7,729 nucleotides of DNA from Spirochaetaceae bacterium (GCA_031265025.1 JAISDF010000148.1:1-7729), one strand, 5' to 3'; numbered from the stretch's first letter, positions 1 to 7,152 are shown. The notes: generated by a model not told the origin, from the sequence alone. Translations and numbers: made by a program.

Positions 1-444
1 GTAACCGGCATCCCCAACAGGCTGAGTTTTGACGAAAGAATAACCCTGGAATGGAAACGCTCGTTCCGGGAAAAGACGCCGGTATCCCTGCTGCTCATAG
101 CCGCCGGGACCGGGGAGGAAAATGCCCCGGAAGACGCCTTTTTCAGAACCGCCGCGGATATTCTTGCCGGTAACGCGAGGCGGCCTTCTGACCTGGCCGC
201 GTATATGGGCGGGGGCCTCTTTGCCGTGCTGCTTCCCAACACCAGCATGAACGGCGCGGTGAAAATAGCCGAGGAAATATATTCCCAGGCCGAGGCCGCG
301 CTGGGCGGGAACAGGCACGCGGTGATTAACATAGGCGTTGTTTCCCAGATACCCCAGGCCGATATGACCCTGGAAGATTTTCTTGCCAGGGCGGAAAAGG
401 CCCTTTCCCAGGCAAAGGCCTCGGGGCTCATCTGTCAGGAATAG
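1..444 (+). CDS. Degenerate GGDEF-domain protein, C-terminal part (5' end outside window)
   Basis: The reading frame is open from the first base to the TAG at 442-444, giving 147 residues of the C-terminal half of a GGDEF (diguanylate cyclase-type) domain. It begins with the family's TGxPNRxxFDE block (residues 2-12) and ends with the LARAEKALSQAKASG helix (128-142). The active site is eroded. The metal-binding DxD strand reads LLLIAAG (30-36), no FKxxND block follows, and the signature GG(D/E)EF is GGGLF (70-74). An RxxD motif (R61, D64) lies five residues before the signature glycines, the spacing of the allosteric c-di-GMP I-site. The domain is therefore probably not a cyclase and may bind c-di-GMP or act structurally. 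The N-terminal partner domain is not visible. Its stop codon overlaps the ruvB ribosome binding site, which suggests co-transcription and coupled translation. Confidence 0.85.
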   Translation, partial: VTGIPNRLSFDERITLEWKRSFREKTPVSLLLIAAGTGEENAPEDAFFRTAADILAGNARRPSDLAAYMGGGLFAVLLPNTSMNGAVKIAEEIYSQAEAALGGNRHAVINIGVVSQIPQADMTLEDFLARAEKALSQAKASGLICQE

Positions 445-448
445 GGAG
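443..448 (+). promoter_or_regulatory. Ribosome binding site deciding the ruvB start
   Basis: AGGGAG lies six bases before the GTG at 455 and overlaps the stop codon of the preceding GGDEF gene. It supports the GTG start over the in-frame ATG at 383, which lies inside the upstream gene and would add 24 arginine-rich residues unlike any RuvB N-terminus. Confidence 0.7.
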
Positions 449-454
449 CGCGGC

Positions 455-1531
455 GTGGGAAAGGCAAAGCCAAAGGATGTTTTTAAGGATCAGGTTGAAC
501 AGGGGCTTTCCCATCCCGAAACTCCCTTTGATGACGACGACAGGGACCCTTCCCTGCGTCCCAGAACCCTCAAGGAATTTCTCGGCCAGAAGGCCATGAA
601 GGAAAACCTCGCGGTTTTTATTTCCGCCGCAAGGGAACGGAACGAAAGCCTTGACCATCTTTTTTTGATAGGCCCTCCGGGGCTGGGCAAAACCACCCTG
701 GCCCAGGTTGTGGCGCGGGAACTGGGCGCCGAGTTCAAGGTAACTTCGGCTCCGGCGCTGGAAAAGCCCAAAGACCTTGCCGGCATCCTTACCACGGTAG
801 GCGAAAAGACCGTGTTCTTCATTGACGAGATACACCGCCTCAAACCGGCCATAGAGGAGATGCTCTACATAGCCATGGAAGATTATGAGCTTGACTGGAT
901 TATCGGCGCCGGGCCGGGCGCCAGGACCATACGCATACCCATACCGCCCTTTACCCTGGTAGGCGCCACTACCAAGGCGGGCAATGTCGCAAGCCCCCTC
1001 ATAAGCCGTTTCGGTATTACCTGCCGTTTTTCTTTTTATGAAAAAGCGGACATGGAAGCCATAGTCAGGCGTTCGGCGGGCATCCTCAATGTCAGCGTGA
1101 GCGATGACGGGGCGGCCCTTCTCGCGTCGTCGTCCCGTGGTACGCCCAGGGTGGTCAACCGCCTTCTGCGGCGCATGCGGGATTTTGCCCAGGTGGCCGG
1201 GGAAAGCTCTGTTACCGGCCGGGTTGTATCCGAGGGGCTCAAACGGCTCGAAATCGACGAACTCGGCCTTGAAAAGCATGACAGGGAAATTCTTAAAGTG
1301 ATTATTGAACGGTACGGCGGCGGGCCTGTAGGCGCCGAGACCCTGGCCATCTCCGTGGGAGAGGCTGTTGACACCCTTGAGGATTACTATGAGCCCTATC
1401 TCATCCAGACAGGGCTGCTCCAGAGGACTCCCCGTGGAAGGGTAGTTACCGCCCTTGCCTATAAACACCTCAGGCTGGAAGGGGCCAAAAACGCAAGCAA
1501 CAAAACAGCGTCGCTTTTTGATACCCCCTAG
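455..1531 (+). CDS. ruvB: Holliday junction branch-migration ATPase RuvB
   Basis: RuvB is the hexameric AAA+ motor that, with RuvA, drives branch migration of Holliday junctions in recombinational repair. From the GTG at 455 the protein has 358 residues, slightly above the usual 335-350. In order it shows Walker A GPPGLGKTT (73-81), Walker B FFIDEIH (121-127), sensor 1 GATTKAG (170-176), the arginine-finger segment with R185 before FG (SRFG), sensor 2 GTPRVVNRLLRR (229-240) and the C-terminal winged helix with EPYLIQTGLLQRTPRGR (313-329). All catalytic motifs are intact, so it should be active. An acidic stretch (DDDDRD, 26-31) precedes the conserved LRPRTLKEFLGQ (34-45), and the tail after residue 342 is a short non-conserved extension. 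It lies 10 nt after the GGDEF gene and 25 nt before queA. RuvB next to queA is common in bacteria. No ruvA or ruvC is present in the window. Confidence 0.98.
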   Translation: MGKAKPKDVFKDQVEQGLSHPETPFDDDDRDPSLRPRTLKEFLGQKAMKENLAVFISAARERNESLDHLFLIGPPGLGKTTLAQVVARELGAEFKVTSAPALEKPKDLAGILTTVGEKTVFFIDEIHRLKPAIEEMLYIAMEDYELDWIIGAGPGARTIRIPIPPFTLVGATTKAGNVASPLISRFGITCRFSFYEKADMEAIVRRSAGILNVSVSDDGAALLASSSRGTPRVVNRLLRRMRDFAQVAGESSVTGRVVSEGLKRLEIDELGLEKHDREILKVIIERYGGGPVGAETLAISVGEAVDTLEDYYEPYLIQTGLLQRTPRGRVVTALAYKHLRLEGAKNASNKTASLFDTP

Positions 1532-1536
1532 CTAAG

Positions 1537-1547
1537 GTCCGCCGGAC
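1537..1547 (+). repeat. Small inverted repeat in the ruvB-queA gap
   Basis: GTCC-GCC-GGAC forms a 4-bp stem with a three-base loop in the 25-nt gap before queA. The gap has no strong Shine-Dalgarno sequence at normal distance; the best purine run, AAGG at 1534-1537, is 19 nt before the GTG. Folding of the hairpin would shorten that distance. It also shares the core GTCCGC with the larger intercistronic hairpins of the leftward operon. This is a visible but weak element and its function is inferred. Confidence 0.3.
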
Positions 1548-1556
1548 AGCATAGCC

Positions 1557-2621
1557 GTGAAAACGAAAGATTTTTTCTTTGATTTGCCTGAAAAACTCAT
1601 TGCCCAGTATCCAACGGCGGAGCGGGGGAAAAGCCGCCTCATGGTCCTTGACCGGAGCACCGGCGGAAGAACCCACCGCGTGGTGGAGGACCTCCCCGAT
1701 ATTCTTGAACCCGGATCGCTGCTTGTGTTGAACAATTCAAAAGTGCGCAAGGCAAGGCTTCCGGCATGTTCCGGTACCACAGGGGCAAAAACCGAATTCC
1801 TCCTTTTGAACAGGCTGCCGGAAGGAAAAGAAGGCCCCGCCGGTTCGGTGTGGAAAACAATGACAAAGAGGGTAAGGCGCAGGCGTACAGGCAGCCGTTA
1901 TGTTTTTGACGGCGGAAGGGAAGGGGAAATAGTCGGGGAGGACGGTGAGTTCCGCCTGCTCCGCTTTGACCCTCCCATTGACGAGCAATGGCTTGACCTG
2001 TACGGCCGTATGCCGCTGCCGCCCTATATACGGCGGCACGACACCCCGATGGACAGCGAGCGTTACCAGACCGTGTACGCCAGGATTCCCGGTTCGGCCG
2101 CCGCGCCCACGGCGGGGCTCCATTTTACCGCCGCCCTCCTCGAAAGGCTGCGGCAGCATGGCGTGGAAACAGCCTTTGTTACCCTCCATGTGGGCCTCGG
2201 GACCTTTCTCCCGGTTCGCTCCGAAAACATTGAGGACCACACGATGCACGAGGAGGTATTTACCATAGACGACGAGAACGCCTCGCGTATCGAGCGTGCC
2301 AAAGCCGGGGGCGGAAAGATTATTGCCGTGGGAACCACCAGTGTACGCACCCTTGAGTCGGCCTGGGACAACGGAAAACTCAAACGCGGCGAGGGAAGCA
2401 CCGCCATCTTTATCCGTCCTGGCTATACCTTCAAAATAGTAAACGCGCTTTTTACCAATTTTCATACCCCGGAATCAACCCTGCTTATGCTCGTCTCGGC
2501 CTTTGCCACGCCTCCCGGTTCAACAAAATCAGGCAGGGAGTGGATACTGGAAAGTTATGATTTGGCGGTCAGGGAGGGGTACCGGTTTTTCAGCTACGGC
2601 GACGCCATGCTCATCAGGTAG
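1557..2621 (+). CDS. queA: S-adenosylmethionine:tRNA ribosyltransferase-isomerase QueA
   Basis: QueA transfers and isomerises the ribosyl moiety of S-adenosylmethionine onto 7-aminomethyl-7-deazaguanine already inserted in tRNA, giving epoxyqueuosine at the wobble position of GUN anticodons. The 354-residue product is of normal family length and full architecture. It has an N-terminal DFFFDLPEKLIAQYP segment (5-19), LEPGSLLVLNNSKVRKARL (50-68), GRMPLPPYI (150-158), ERYQTVYA (168-175), AAAPTAGLHF (181-190), HVGLGTFLPV (211-220), TTSVRTLES (260-268) and NFHTPESTLLMLVSAF (301-316). The start is a GTG, chosen because the first residues match the family N-terminus; its ribosome binding site is weak. 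It probably shares a transcript with ruvB. Its stop lies only 5 bp from the stop of the convergent ABC ATPase gene. Confidence 0.98.
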   Translation: MKTKDFFFDLPEKLIAQYPTAERGKSRLMVLDRSTGGRTHRVVEDLPDILEPGSLLVLNNSKVRKARLPACSGTTGAKTEFLLLNRLPEGKEGPAGSVWKTMTKRVRRRRTGSRYVFDGGREGEIVGEDGEFRLLRFDPPIDEQWLDLYGRMPLPPYIRRHDTPMDSERYQTVYARIPGSAAAPTAGLHFTAALLERLRQHGVETAFVTLHVGLGTFLPVRSENIEDHTMHEEVFTIDDENASRIERAKAGGGKIIAVGTTSVRTLESAWDNGKLKRGEGSTAIFIRPGYTFKIVNALFTNFHTPESTLLMLVSAFATPPGSTKSGREWILESYDLAVREGYRFFSYGDAMLIR

Positions 2622-2626
2622 ACAGG

Positions 2627-3316
2627 CTATGCCCCCCGCTGGTTTTCGTCCCGGTTTTCGATGATGCGTTCTATTTTTCCGTGTTCGAGTTTTACGATTC
2701 TGCCCGCGTCTTCGGCCACTTCGGGATCATGGGTTACGACGATAATGGCGCTGCCTTCCCGGTGGAGCTTGGTAAAAATATCAATCACCATTTTTTCATT
2801 GGCCTCGTCGAGATTTCCCGTAGGTTCATCGGCGAGAATAAGCCTGGGATAATTTATCAGGGCTCTGGCGATACATACCCGCTGCTGTTCCCCGCCTGAA
2901 AGCTGGCTGGGCAGATGCTTGGCCCTGTCGGAAAGGCCCACCCGGTCCAGGGCTTCCAGCGCTTCTTTTTCGTCCGGCATGCTGTGGTAATACTGGGCGA
3001 CCATGACGTTTTCCAGGGCGGTAAGGTAGTTTACCAGATGGAACTGCTGAAAGATGAGGCCGATTTTGTCCCGTCTCAGGGCCGTCAGGTTTCGTCCGCT
3101 CTCCCGTGAAATATCGATTCCGTCAAGGATCACCTCTCCTGAACTGGGCCTGTCCATACAGCCGATGATATTCATCATGGTGGTTTTTCCCGAACCCGAA
3201 GGTCCCATGATGGCAAGCCACTCTCCCTGTTTCACCGTAAGGTTGATATTGCTCAAAGCGGTAAGGCTGCCGTAGGTTTTTGAGATGTCCCTCAGCTCCA
3301 GTAAATCGGTACTCAC
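2627..3316 (-). CDS. ABC transporter ATP-binding protein, MacB/LolD type (P19-linked operon)
   Basis: This 229-residue ATPase should energise the two FtsX-type permeases encoded just upstream. Motifs in order are Walker A GPSGSGKTT (38-46), the Q-loop around FQQ (89-91), signature LSGGEQQR (139-146), Walker B LILADEP (159-165) followed by TGNLDE (166-171), and the switch histidine in VVTHD (H196). The LADEPTGNLD form and small size are typical of the MacB/LolD/FtsE class, whose members do mechanical work rather than classical solute import. A GTG start at 3316 is preferred because a strong AAGGAG lies six bases upstream. An in-frame ATG at 3343 would put that site inside the gene. It is the last gene of the operon, 57 nt after the second permease, and ends 5 bp from queA. 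The substrate cannot be read from this subunit; iron is inferred from the neighbours. Confidence 0.95.
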   Translation of the reverse strand: MSTDLLELRDISKTYGSLTALSNINLTVKQGEWLAIMGPSGSGKTTMMNIIGCMDRPSSGEVILDGIDISRESGRNLTALRRDKIGLIFQQFHLVNYLTALENVMVAQYYHSMPDEKEALEALDRVGLSDRAKHLPSQLSGGEQQRVCIARALINYPRLILADEPTGNLDEANEKMVIDIFTKLHREGSAIIVVTHDPEVAEDAGRIVKLEHGKIERIIENRDENQRGA

Positions 3317-3322
3317 ATAATT

Positions 3323-3328
3323 CTCCTT
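3323..3328 (-). promoter_or_regulatory. Ribosome binding site deciding the ABC ATPase start
   Basis: On the minus strand AAGGAG is followed by six bases and then GTG (3316-3314). An ATG overlaps this region but is out of frame, so the GTG is the supported start. The first two bases of the site belong to the 3' arm of the neighbouring palindrome, so folding could reduce ribosome access. Confidence 0.75.
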
Positions 3329-3343
3329 GATGAATATCATCAA
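3327..3343 (-). promoter_or_regulatory. AT-rich 17-nt palindrome, possible Fur-like operator or RNA hairpin
   Basis: TTGATGA-TAT-TCATCAA is a perfect 7-bp inverted repeat around three bases, just upstream of the ATPase ribosome binding site. Its core matches the E. coli-style Fur 7-1-7 consensus TGATAATNATTATCA at 11 of 14 defined positions. It stands out in GC-rich surroundings and lies in an operon likely to handle iron. It could be an operator for an internal promoter or an mRNA hairpin. No clear -35/-10 pair was recognised beside it, so function is inference. Confidence 0.35.
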
Positions 3344-3348
3344 ATCTC

Positions 3349-3373
3349 CGGCGCGTTTTTCCCGTCCGCGCCG
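3349..3373 (-). repeat. Intercistronic hairpin between the second permease and ATPase genes
   Basis: CGGCGCG (3373-3367 on the minus strand) pairs perfectly with CGCGCCG (3355-3349) around an 11-nt loop, immediately after the permease stop codon. No T-run follows in the direction of transcription, so it does not look like a strong intrinsic terminator. It could stabilise or process the transcript. Its 5' arm and most of its loop lie in a 13-nt sequence repeated exactly at 7156-7168. Confidence 0.5.
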
Positions 3374-4543
3374 CTATTCGCCCCGCAGCACAATAGCCGG
3401 GTCCACTTCGGCGGCGCTCCGTACCGGGAGGAGGCAGGAAAGGGCCGTAACCAGAACCGAGCCGCCGAGGGTTACCAGCACGAAGACGGGCCTGAAACTG
3501 ACCGCCCGGCTGAATACGCTGACGCTCACTTCCCAGGCGAAGATGAAGCCGAAGACAGCGCCAAGAACGCCGCCGCCCGCGCCGAGGATGATTCCTTCAC
3601 CGAGAAACTCAAAGGCGAGCCTCCTTTCATCGGCGCCCAGGGCTTTTTTAAGGCCGATTTCTTTGCGCCTTTCGGTAACAACCGCCATCATGGTGGTGGC
3701 AACGCAGATCATGATAAGAAGCAGCACAATGGCTGTAACAATATATATCAGGGCCTTGAGTTTGGCGAGTACGGTTCCTTCCGATTCGGTTACCCGCTTT
3801 ACAAGATGGGCCTCAAGGCCCGGAACGGCGGCGCCTATAGTTTCGGCCAGGGCTTTAAGCGCGTCGGAGGACGCTGAAACGCTGCATTCCACCGTATCGA
3901 TTTTTCCGCTCTCGGCCATCATTTCCTCAAAGTCCGAAAACGACATGATGATAAAGGCTTCTTCGGCGCCGCCCGACTGGAGAATCCCCGAGACCGTGCG
4001 TTCCACGCCTCCCGAAAGATTGCTTCCCGGAGCCGTCGCGTGTATCGGTTCTCCCAGGGCGTTTGTTCCGGTTATGGTAAAAACGCTTCCCGGCGTAAGG
4101 GCGACGCGGTCAGCCACTTCCTGCCCGATGAGGACTTCTCCCGGCGAAGAAGGCCAGTTTCCCCGGATATACCAGTAGGGGCTTGTTTTTTTCGCCTCTT
4201 CAAGGCTGGTGCCGGCGGCCATAAAGGGCTGCTCGTTCACCTTTACCGTGTGGTAGCGGTACGGGGCGGCGCCTATGAGGTCATCGGCGGGGAAGAACGA
4301 AACCGCCCGTCCCGCCTGTCCGGGAGTCAAAAATTCCCCGCCCTCTCCGGGAAGGAGAACCATGTTCGCCCCGTAGGAGCGGAATTCCTGCCCAAGCTGC
4401 CGGGGAATATCGTAGTAGATGGTGGAAAGTCCCGAGAGTATTGTCGCTCCCACAGCCACGGCCAGCAGGGCCACCAGCATACGGGAACGCCGTCGTATCA
4501 GGGAACTCATCGCCATTTTCAGGTAGAAACGCTGGGCCGTCAT
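3374..4543 (-). CDS. FtsX/MacB-type ABC permease (second of pair)
   Basis: A 389-residue inner-membrane permease of the MacB/LolC/FtsX class. It has one N-terminal transmembrane helix (about 22-44), a large extracytoplasmic domain (about 45-262) and three C-terminal helices (about 263-288, 313-337 and 352-374). The cytoplasmic coupling segment ERRKEIGLKKALGA (291-304) and the terminal DPAIVLRGE are family hallmarks. The extracytoplasmic part carries the VSGILQSGGAEEAFIIM type strand region (184-200) also seen in its partner. The ATG at 4543 has GAGGTGA upstream, 7 nt away from its GAGG, and this overlaps the stop codon of the first permease gene, so the two are probably translationally coupled. 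It presumably forms a heterodimer with the upstream permease and uses the downstream ATPase. No membrane-fusion (MacA-like) gene is present, so classical MacAB efflux is unlikely from the visible genes. Confidence 0.93.
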   Translation of the reverse strand: MTAQRFYLKMAMSSLIRRRSRMLVALLAVAVGATILSGLSTIYYDIPRQLGQEFRSYGANMVLLPGEGGEFLTPGQAGRAVSFFPADDLIGAAPYRYHTVKVNEQPFMAAGTSLEEAKKTSPYWYIRGNWPSSPGEVLIGQEVADRVALTPGSVFTITGTNALGEPIHATAPGSNLSGGVERTVSGILQSGGAEEAFIIMSFSDFEEMMAESGKIDTVECSVSASSDALKALAETIGAAVPGLEAHLVKRVTESEGTVLAKLKALIYIVTAIVLLLIMICVATTMMAVVTERRKEIGLKKALGADERRLAFEFLGEGIILGAGGGVLGAVFGFIFAWEVSVSVFSRAVSFRPVFVLVTLGGSVLVTALSCLLPVRSAAEVDPAIVLRGE

Positions 4544-4552
4544 ACAATCACC

Positions 4553-5857
4553 TCAGCGCCCATGCAGCACCTCCGCCGGACGCAGGGAGAGAAGCAGCCT
4601 GATTGACGGTATGCTTCCCGCCAGAGTTACCACGAACACCAGCGCCGCTACAAGGGGAATGACCATGGGTTTGATGTCTATGGCCGAACCGAACACCGTA
4701 TGCCCGATAATCCTGGCAATGCCAAGTCCCGCGAAATAGCCCGCGACGCCGCCGGCCGCGCCGGTAATGAGAATCTCGGTCAGGGCCAGGACCGAAACCG
4801 CCCCGTCCTGGGCGCCCAGGGCCTTGAGGAGGCCTATCTCATTTGCCCGTTCCATCACCGAGGCGGTAACCAGGTTTGAAATTCCCAGGGCAGAACCGGC
4901 AAGGCTCAGGATGGTAATGAGGAGCATGAGAAGCTGTGTCTTTTCCAGAATGGCCCCTTCGGATTCGGCGACCATGCGTATTGGTTTTGACACGGCGTCC
5001 GGGATGACTTCGTCTATCTGGTAACAGATGGCGCTTACATAGGCGGTGCAGTACCAGGTTTCCCATTCCTTGCTGGAAAGGCCTTTGGGGTCCTGGGCGG
5101 CCCGCCGGGAAAGCTCGTTGTCAGGCGTGGTGAGGGCGCTTACCTCAACGGAACTTACCATGCCGGGCCGGCCTGAAAGGGCCTGGGCCGCGGGAAGGGA
5201 AACATAGAGGGCCTCGTCCTCGGCGCCGCCCGCGTTGAATATTCCCCTGACAGTGAATTCCCTTTCTTCATTCCCCGGAGATTCAGGTCGTGCGTCGCGC
5301 AGCCTGATTGTGCCGCCGGGAAGGAGGCCGAGTTTTTTCGCCGCGTTCCGCCCTGCCATTATCCCGTATTCGTCATCGTCCGAAAGCCACTGGCCTGAAA
5401 CATCCCACCAGCTTTTCATGTTCATCATGCCCGTATCAAGATTTTCTCCCGTAGGGAGTTCAAGATGATGGGAGAACCATGTTCCTACCAGTTTGAATTC
5501 CTCACCCCGGTTGCCGTTGGAAACGACGCGGGTATTGAGGTAGGGGGTAAAATCAACAATGTTGAAGGCCCAGAAAATCGTCTTGATCCTGCCGAGTTCG
5601 TCTTCGGCAAGGTACTTGTCCGGAACGCCTGAGCCCTCGCCCGCGCCGTAAAGATCGTCCATCAGGGAAGCGCCTTTTGGAACCACGTTGATATTGGCGC
5701 CGTAGGTCTTGAGTTCCTGATTTACCTTGTCGCCTACGTCCAACATCACGTTCAACATGGCAGTAGACAGCGACGCGCCCAGGGCCACGGTAAAGGCGAT
5801 CATGAGCATTTTTCCCTTCTGCCTGAACAGGGCGCCCCGCGCCATTCTCCAAAACAT
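4553..5857 (-). CDS. FtsX/MacB-type ABC permease (first of pair)
   Basis: A 434-residue permease of the same class as the next gene but with a longer extracytoplasmic domain. Predicted membrane segments are about 17-40, 308-333, 357-382 and 397-418. The coupling motif ERANEIGLLKALGAQ (336-350) and the terminal LRPAEVLHGR mark the FtsX family. The extracytoplasmic domain holds potential metal ligands not seen in the partner: H130-H131, a methionine cluster (M144, M145, M147) and a cysteine pair (C270, C278) in a tryptophan/tyrosine-rich segment. Whether these bind metal is inference. The gene starts 3 nt after the DUF2318 gene, with GGAGG inside that gene's last codons at a slightly long 12-nt spacing, and ends 9 nt before the second permease. 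In the comparable C. jejuni p19 locus two such permeases also follow the DUF2318-type gene. Confidence 0.93.
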   Translation of the reverse strand: MFWRMARGALFRQKGKMLMIAFTVALGASLSTAMLNVMLDVGDKVNQELKTYGANINVVPKGASLMDDLYGAGEGSGVPDKYLAEDELGRIKTIFWAFNIVDFTPYLNTRVVSNGNRGEEFKLVGTWFSHHLELPTGENLDTGMMNMKSWWDVSGQWLSDDDEYGIMAGRNAAKKLGLLPGGTIRLRDARPESPGNEEREFTVRGIFNAGGAEDEALYVSLPAAQALSGRPGMVSSVEVSALTTPDNELSRRAAQDPKGLSSKEWETWYCTAYVSAICYQIDEVIPDAVSKPIRMVAESEGAILEKTQLLMLLITILSLAGSALGISNLVTASVMERANEIGLLKALGAQDGAVSVLALTEILITGAAGGVAGYFAGLGIARIIGHTVFGSAIDIKPMVIPLVAALVFVVTLAGSIPSIRLLLSLRPAEVLHGR

Positions 5858-5860
5858 ACT

Positions 5861-7147
5861 TTATTTGAACCTCCACCGCTCGTTTTCCAGATCCTGGGTC
5901 TGTATGACCATAGAACCGCTTCTGAGCGCATAGGCCAGGGGAACAGGGTTACAGCCTCCCCTGAAACCTATGGTAGATTTATTCATCACCACATCACAGA
6001 GGCGGCAGATAACTTCATTCTTGCGCTCGTAGTAGCCTGTGGCGCCGCAGATCTCGCAGGCGTCAAGACCGACGCCGAAGGCGATTTCATTTTTTTTGAT
6101 GGCTATAAAGCGGACCTCTGTTTCTTCCGCCGCCATGTAGGCAAAACGGTGCAGGTGTCCGTCTTCAATCTGTTCAAGGGGAATGATTATTTCGTTCCCC
6201 GCGATAGTCATGGGTTCGGCCGGCGAGAGCGTAACGCCCCGCTGGTTCAGGGGTTTCAGCACGGCAAGGCTTACCACGGCAAGGGCAAGGACCGCCGACG
6301 CGGAAATGGCCCAGCGGCGCAGGCGGCGCGAGGCAGCCCGGAACTTCCTGCCTTCGGCGGGGTTTAAGGACAAAGACGGTTTGGCGAAACTTTTCGCGAA
6401 GACGGCCAGGGGCAGCGCCGCGCATACCGCGATAACGGCGTAGAAAAAAACCGCGCTGTGGTTCAGCGCCGCCGCCATGACGGAAAAGAGCCAGGGTATT
6501 ATGCGGATGATTCTCCGGGCAAAAAGAAACTGTACCAGAACCGAAAGCTGGTTGAGCATATTGACAACAAGGGCCGACGCGAGAACTCCTCTCAAGAGGA
6601 GGGCCGGAGCGTCAATGCCGGCTTTGCAGACAGCCAGGGCGCCGGCCAGTACTACGGCGATTCCCGAGACATATCCTATACACTTGAAAAGAAAATCGGC
6701 GCTGAAAACCGTCTGGCCGGCCAAAAGGAATTCCGACGGGTAGAGGAAAACAGTAGGCAGGGCGTAAAAGAGAAGCAGGCCGGCAAGGAGCGGCGCGGAA
6801 CCTGAGTCAAGGGCGGAAAGCGCCCCCGAAAAACGGCCTTTTGCCCCGGCGGTTTTTTTTGACGTTTCGTTTTTTTTCGCCCCGGCAAAGAGGAAAACAA
6901 GCACGGCAATGCCGGAAAGCGCCGCGAAGGAGAGGGTCCACGCGTTGATGATGGTCCTGTTGATAAAAGGCGTGGTCCGCTTGAGCACCGCCACCACAAG
7001 ACTCGCAACGCAGCCCGCGGCGCAGCCGCGGAGAAACCATTTTTTCTTTTTTACATGACTGCCTGTAACAAAGGCCGCGAAAAGCAGGGCCGTAAGCAGA
7101 GCCGTAACAGAAAAACTCTCAATGACCTGGATAAAGTATCTGAGCAT
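5861..7147 (-). CDS. Polytopic membrane protein with C-terminal DUF2318 cysteine domain
   Basis: A 428-residue inner-membrane protein with roughly eight predicted hydrophobic segments (about 11-29, 41-55, 67-89, 118-140, 153-174, 181-208, 214-250 and 279-298) and a soluble C-terminal domain from about 300. That domain matches DUF2318: HLHRFAY (331-337), then LDACEICGATGYY (361-373), CRLC (381-384) and STIGFRGGCNPVPL (391-404). The five cysteines (364, 367, 381, 384, 399) form two CxxC pairs plus one, suited to binding a metal or Fe-S centre or to redox chemistry; which one is not known from sequence. The family commonly sits beside P19 and FTR1 iron-uptake genes. A role in iron reduction, oxidation or electron delivery is inference. 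ATG at 7147 has GGGGA six bases upstream, inside a stable hairpin. The stop lies 3 nt before the first permease start, so coupled expression is likely. Confidence 0.9.
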   Translation of the reverse strand: MLRYFIQVIESFSVTALLTALLFAAFVTGSHVKKKKWFLRGCAAGCVASLVVAVLKRTTPFINRTIINAWTLSFAALSGIAVLVFLFAGAKKNETSKKTAGAKGRFSGALSALDSGSAPLLAGLLLFYALPTVFLYPSEFLLAGQTVFSADFLFKCIGYVSGIAVVLAGALAVCKAGIDAPALLLRGVLASALVVNMLNQLSVLVQFLFARRIIRIIPWLFSVMAAALNHSAVFFYAVIAVCAALPLAVFAKSFAKPSLSLNPAEGRKFRAASRRLRRWAISASAVLALAVVSLAVLKPLNQRGVTLSPAEPMTIAGNEIIIPLEQIEDGHLHRFAYMAAEETEVRFIAIKKNEIAFGVGLDACEICGATGYYERKNEVICRLCDVVMNKSTIGFRGGCNPVPLAYALRSGSMVIQTQDLENERWRFK

Positions 7148-7152
7148 AACCG

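Noticed and set aside
383..454. Upstream ATG start for ruvB
   Set aside because: It overlaps the GGDEF gene by 62 bases and adds a basic extension absent from RuvB proteins; the GTG at 455 has a well-placed ribosome binding site.
428..1468. 346-codon open frame antisense to ruvB
   Set aside because: It lies wholly opposite a gene with all RuvB motifs, and its product resembles no family and is rich in G, R and P typical of a shadow frame in GC-rich DNA.
1737..2465. 242-codon open frame antisense to queA
   Set aside because: It is fully opposite conserved queA sequence, with no recognisable domain or ribosome binding site.
2641..2660. Direct repeat GGTTTTCG twice near the end of the ATPase gene
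   Set aside because: It encodes the repeated ENR/DEN residues of the charged C-terminal tail; eight bases repeated once is not convincing as an element.
3317..3343. Upstream ATG start for the ABC ATPase
   Set aside because: It would place the strong AAGGAG site inside the gene, and the added residues are not part of the conserved fold.
3327..4178. 283-codon rightward open frame opposite the second permease
   Set aside because: The product is serine/arginine/proline-rich low-information sequence opposite a clear FtsX-type permease.
2627..5857. Macrolide or antimicrobial efflux (MacAB) function for the ABC genes
   Set aside because: There is no MacA-type fusion protein and no outer-membrane channel gene; two separate permeases and a separate ATPase next to P19 and DUF2318 fit the iron locus better.
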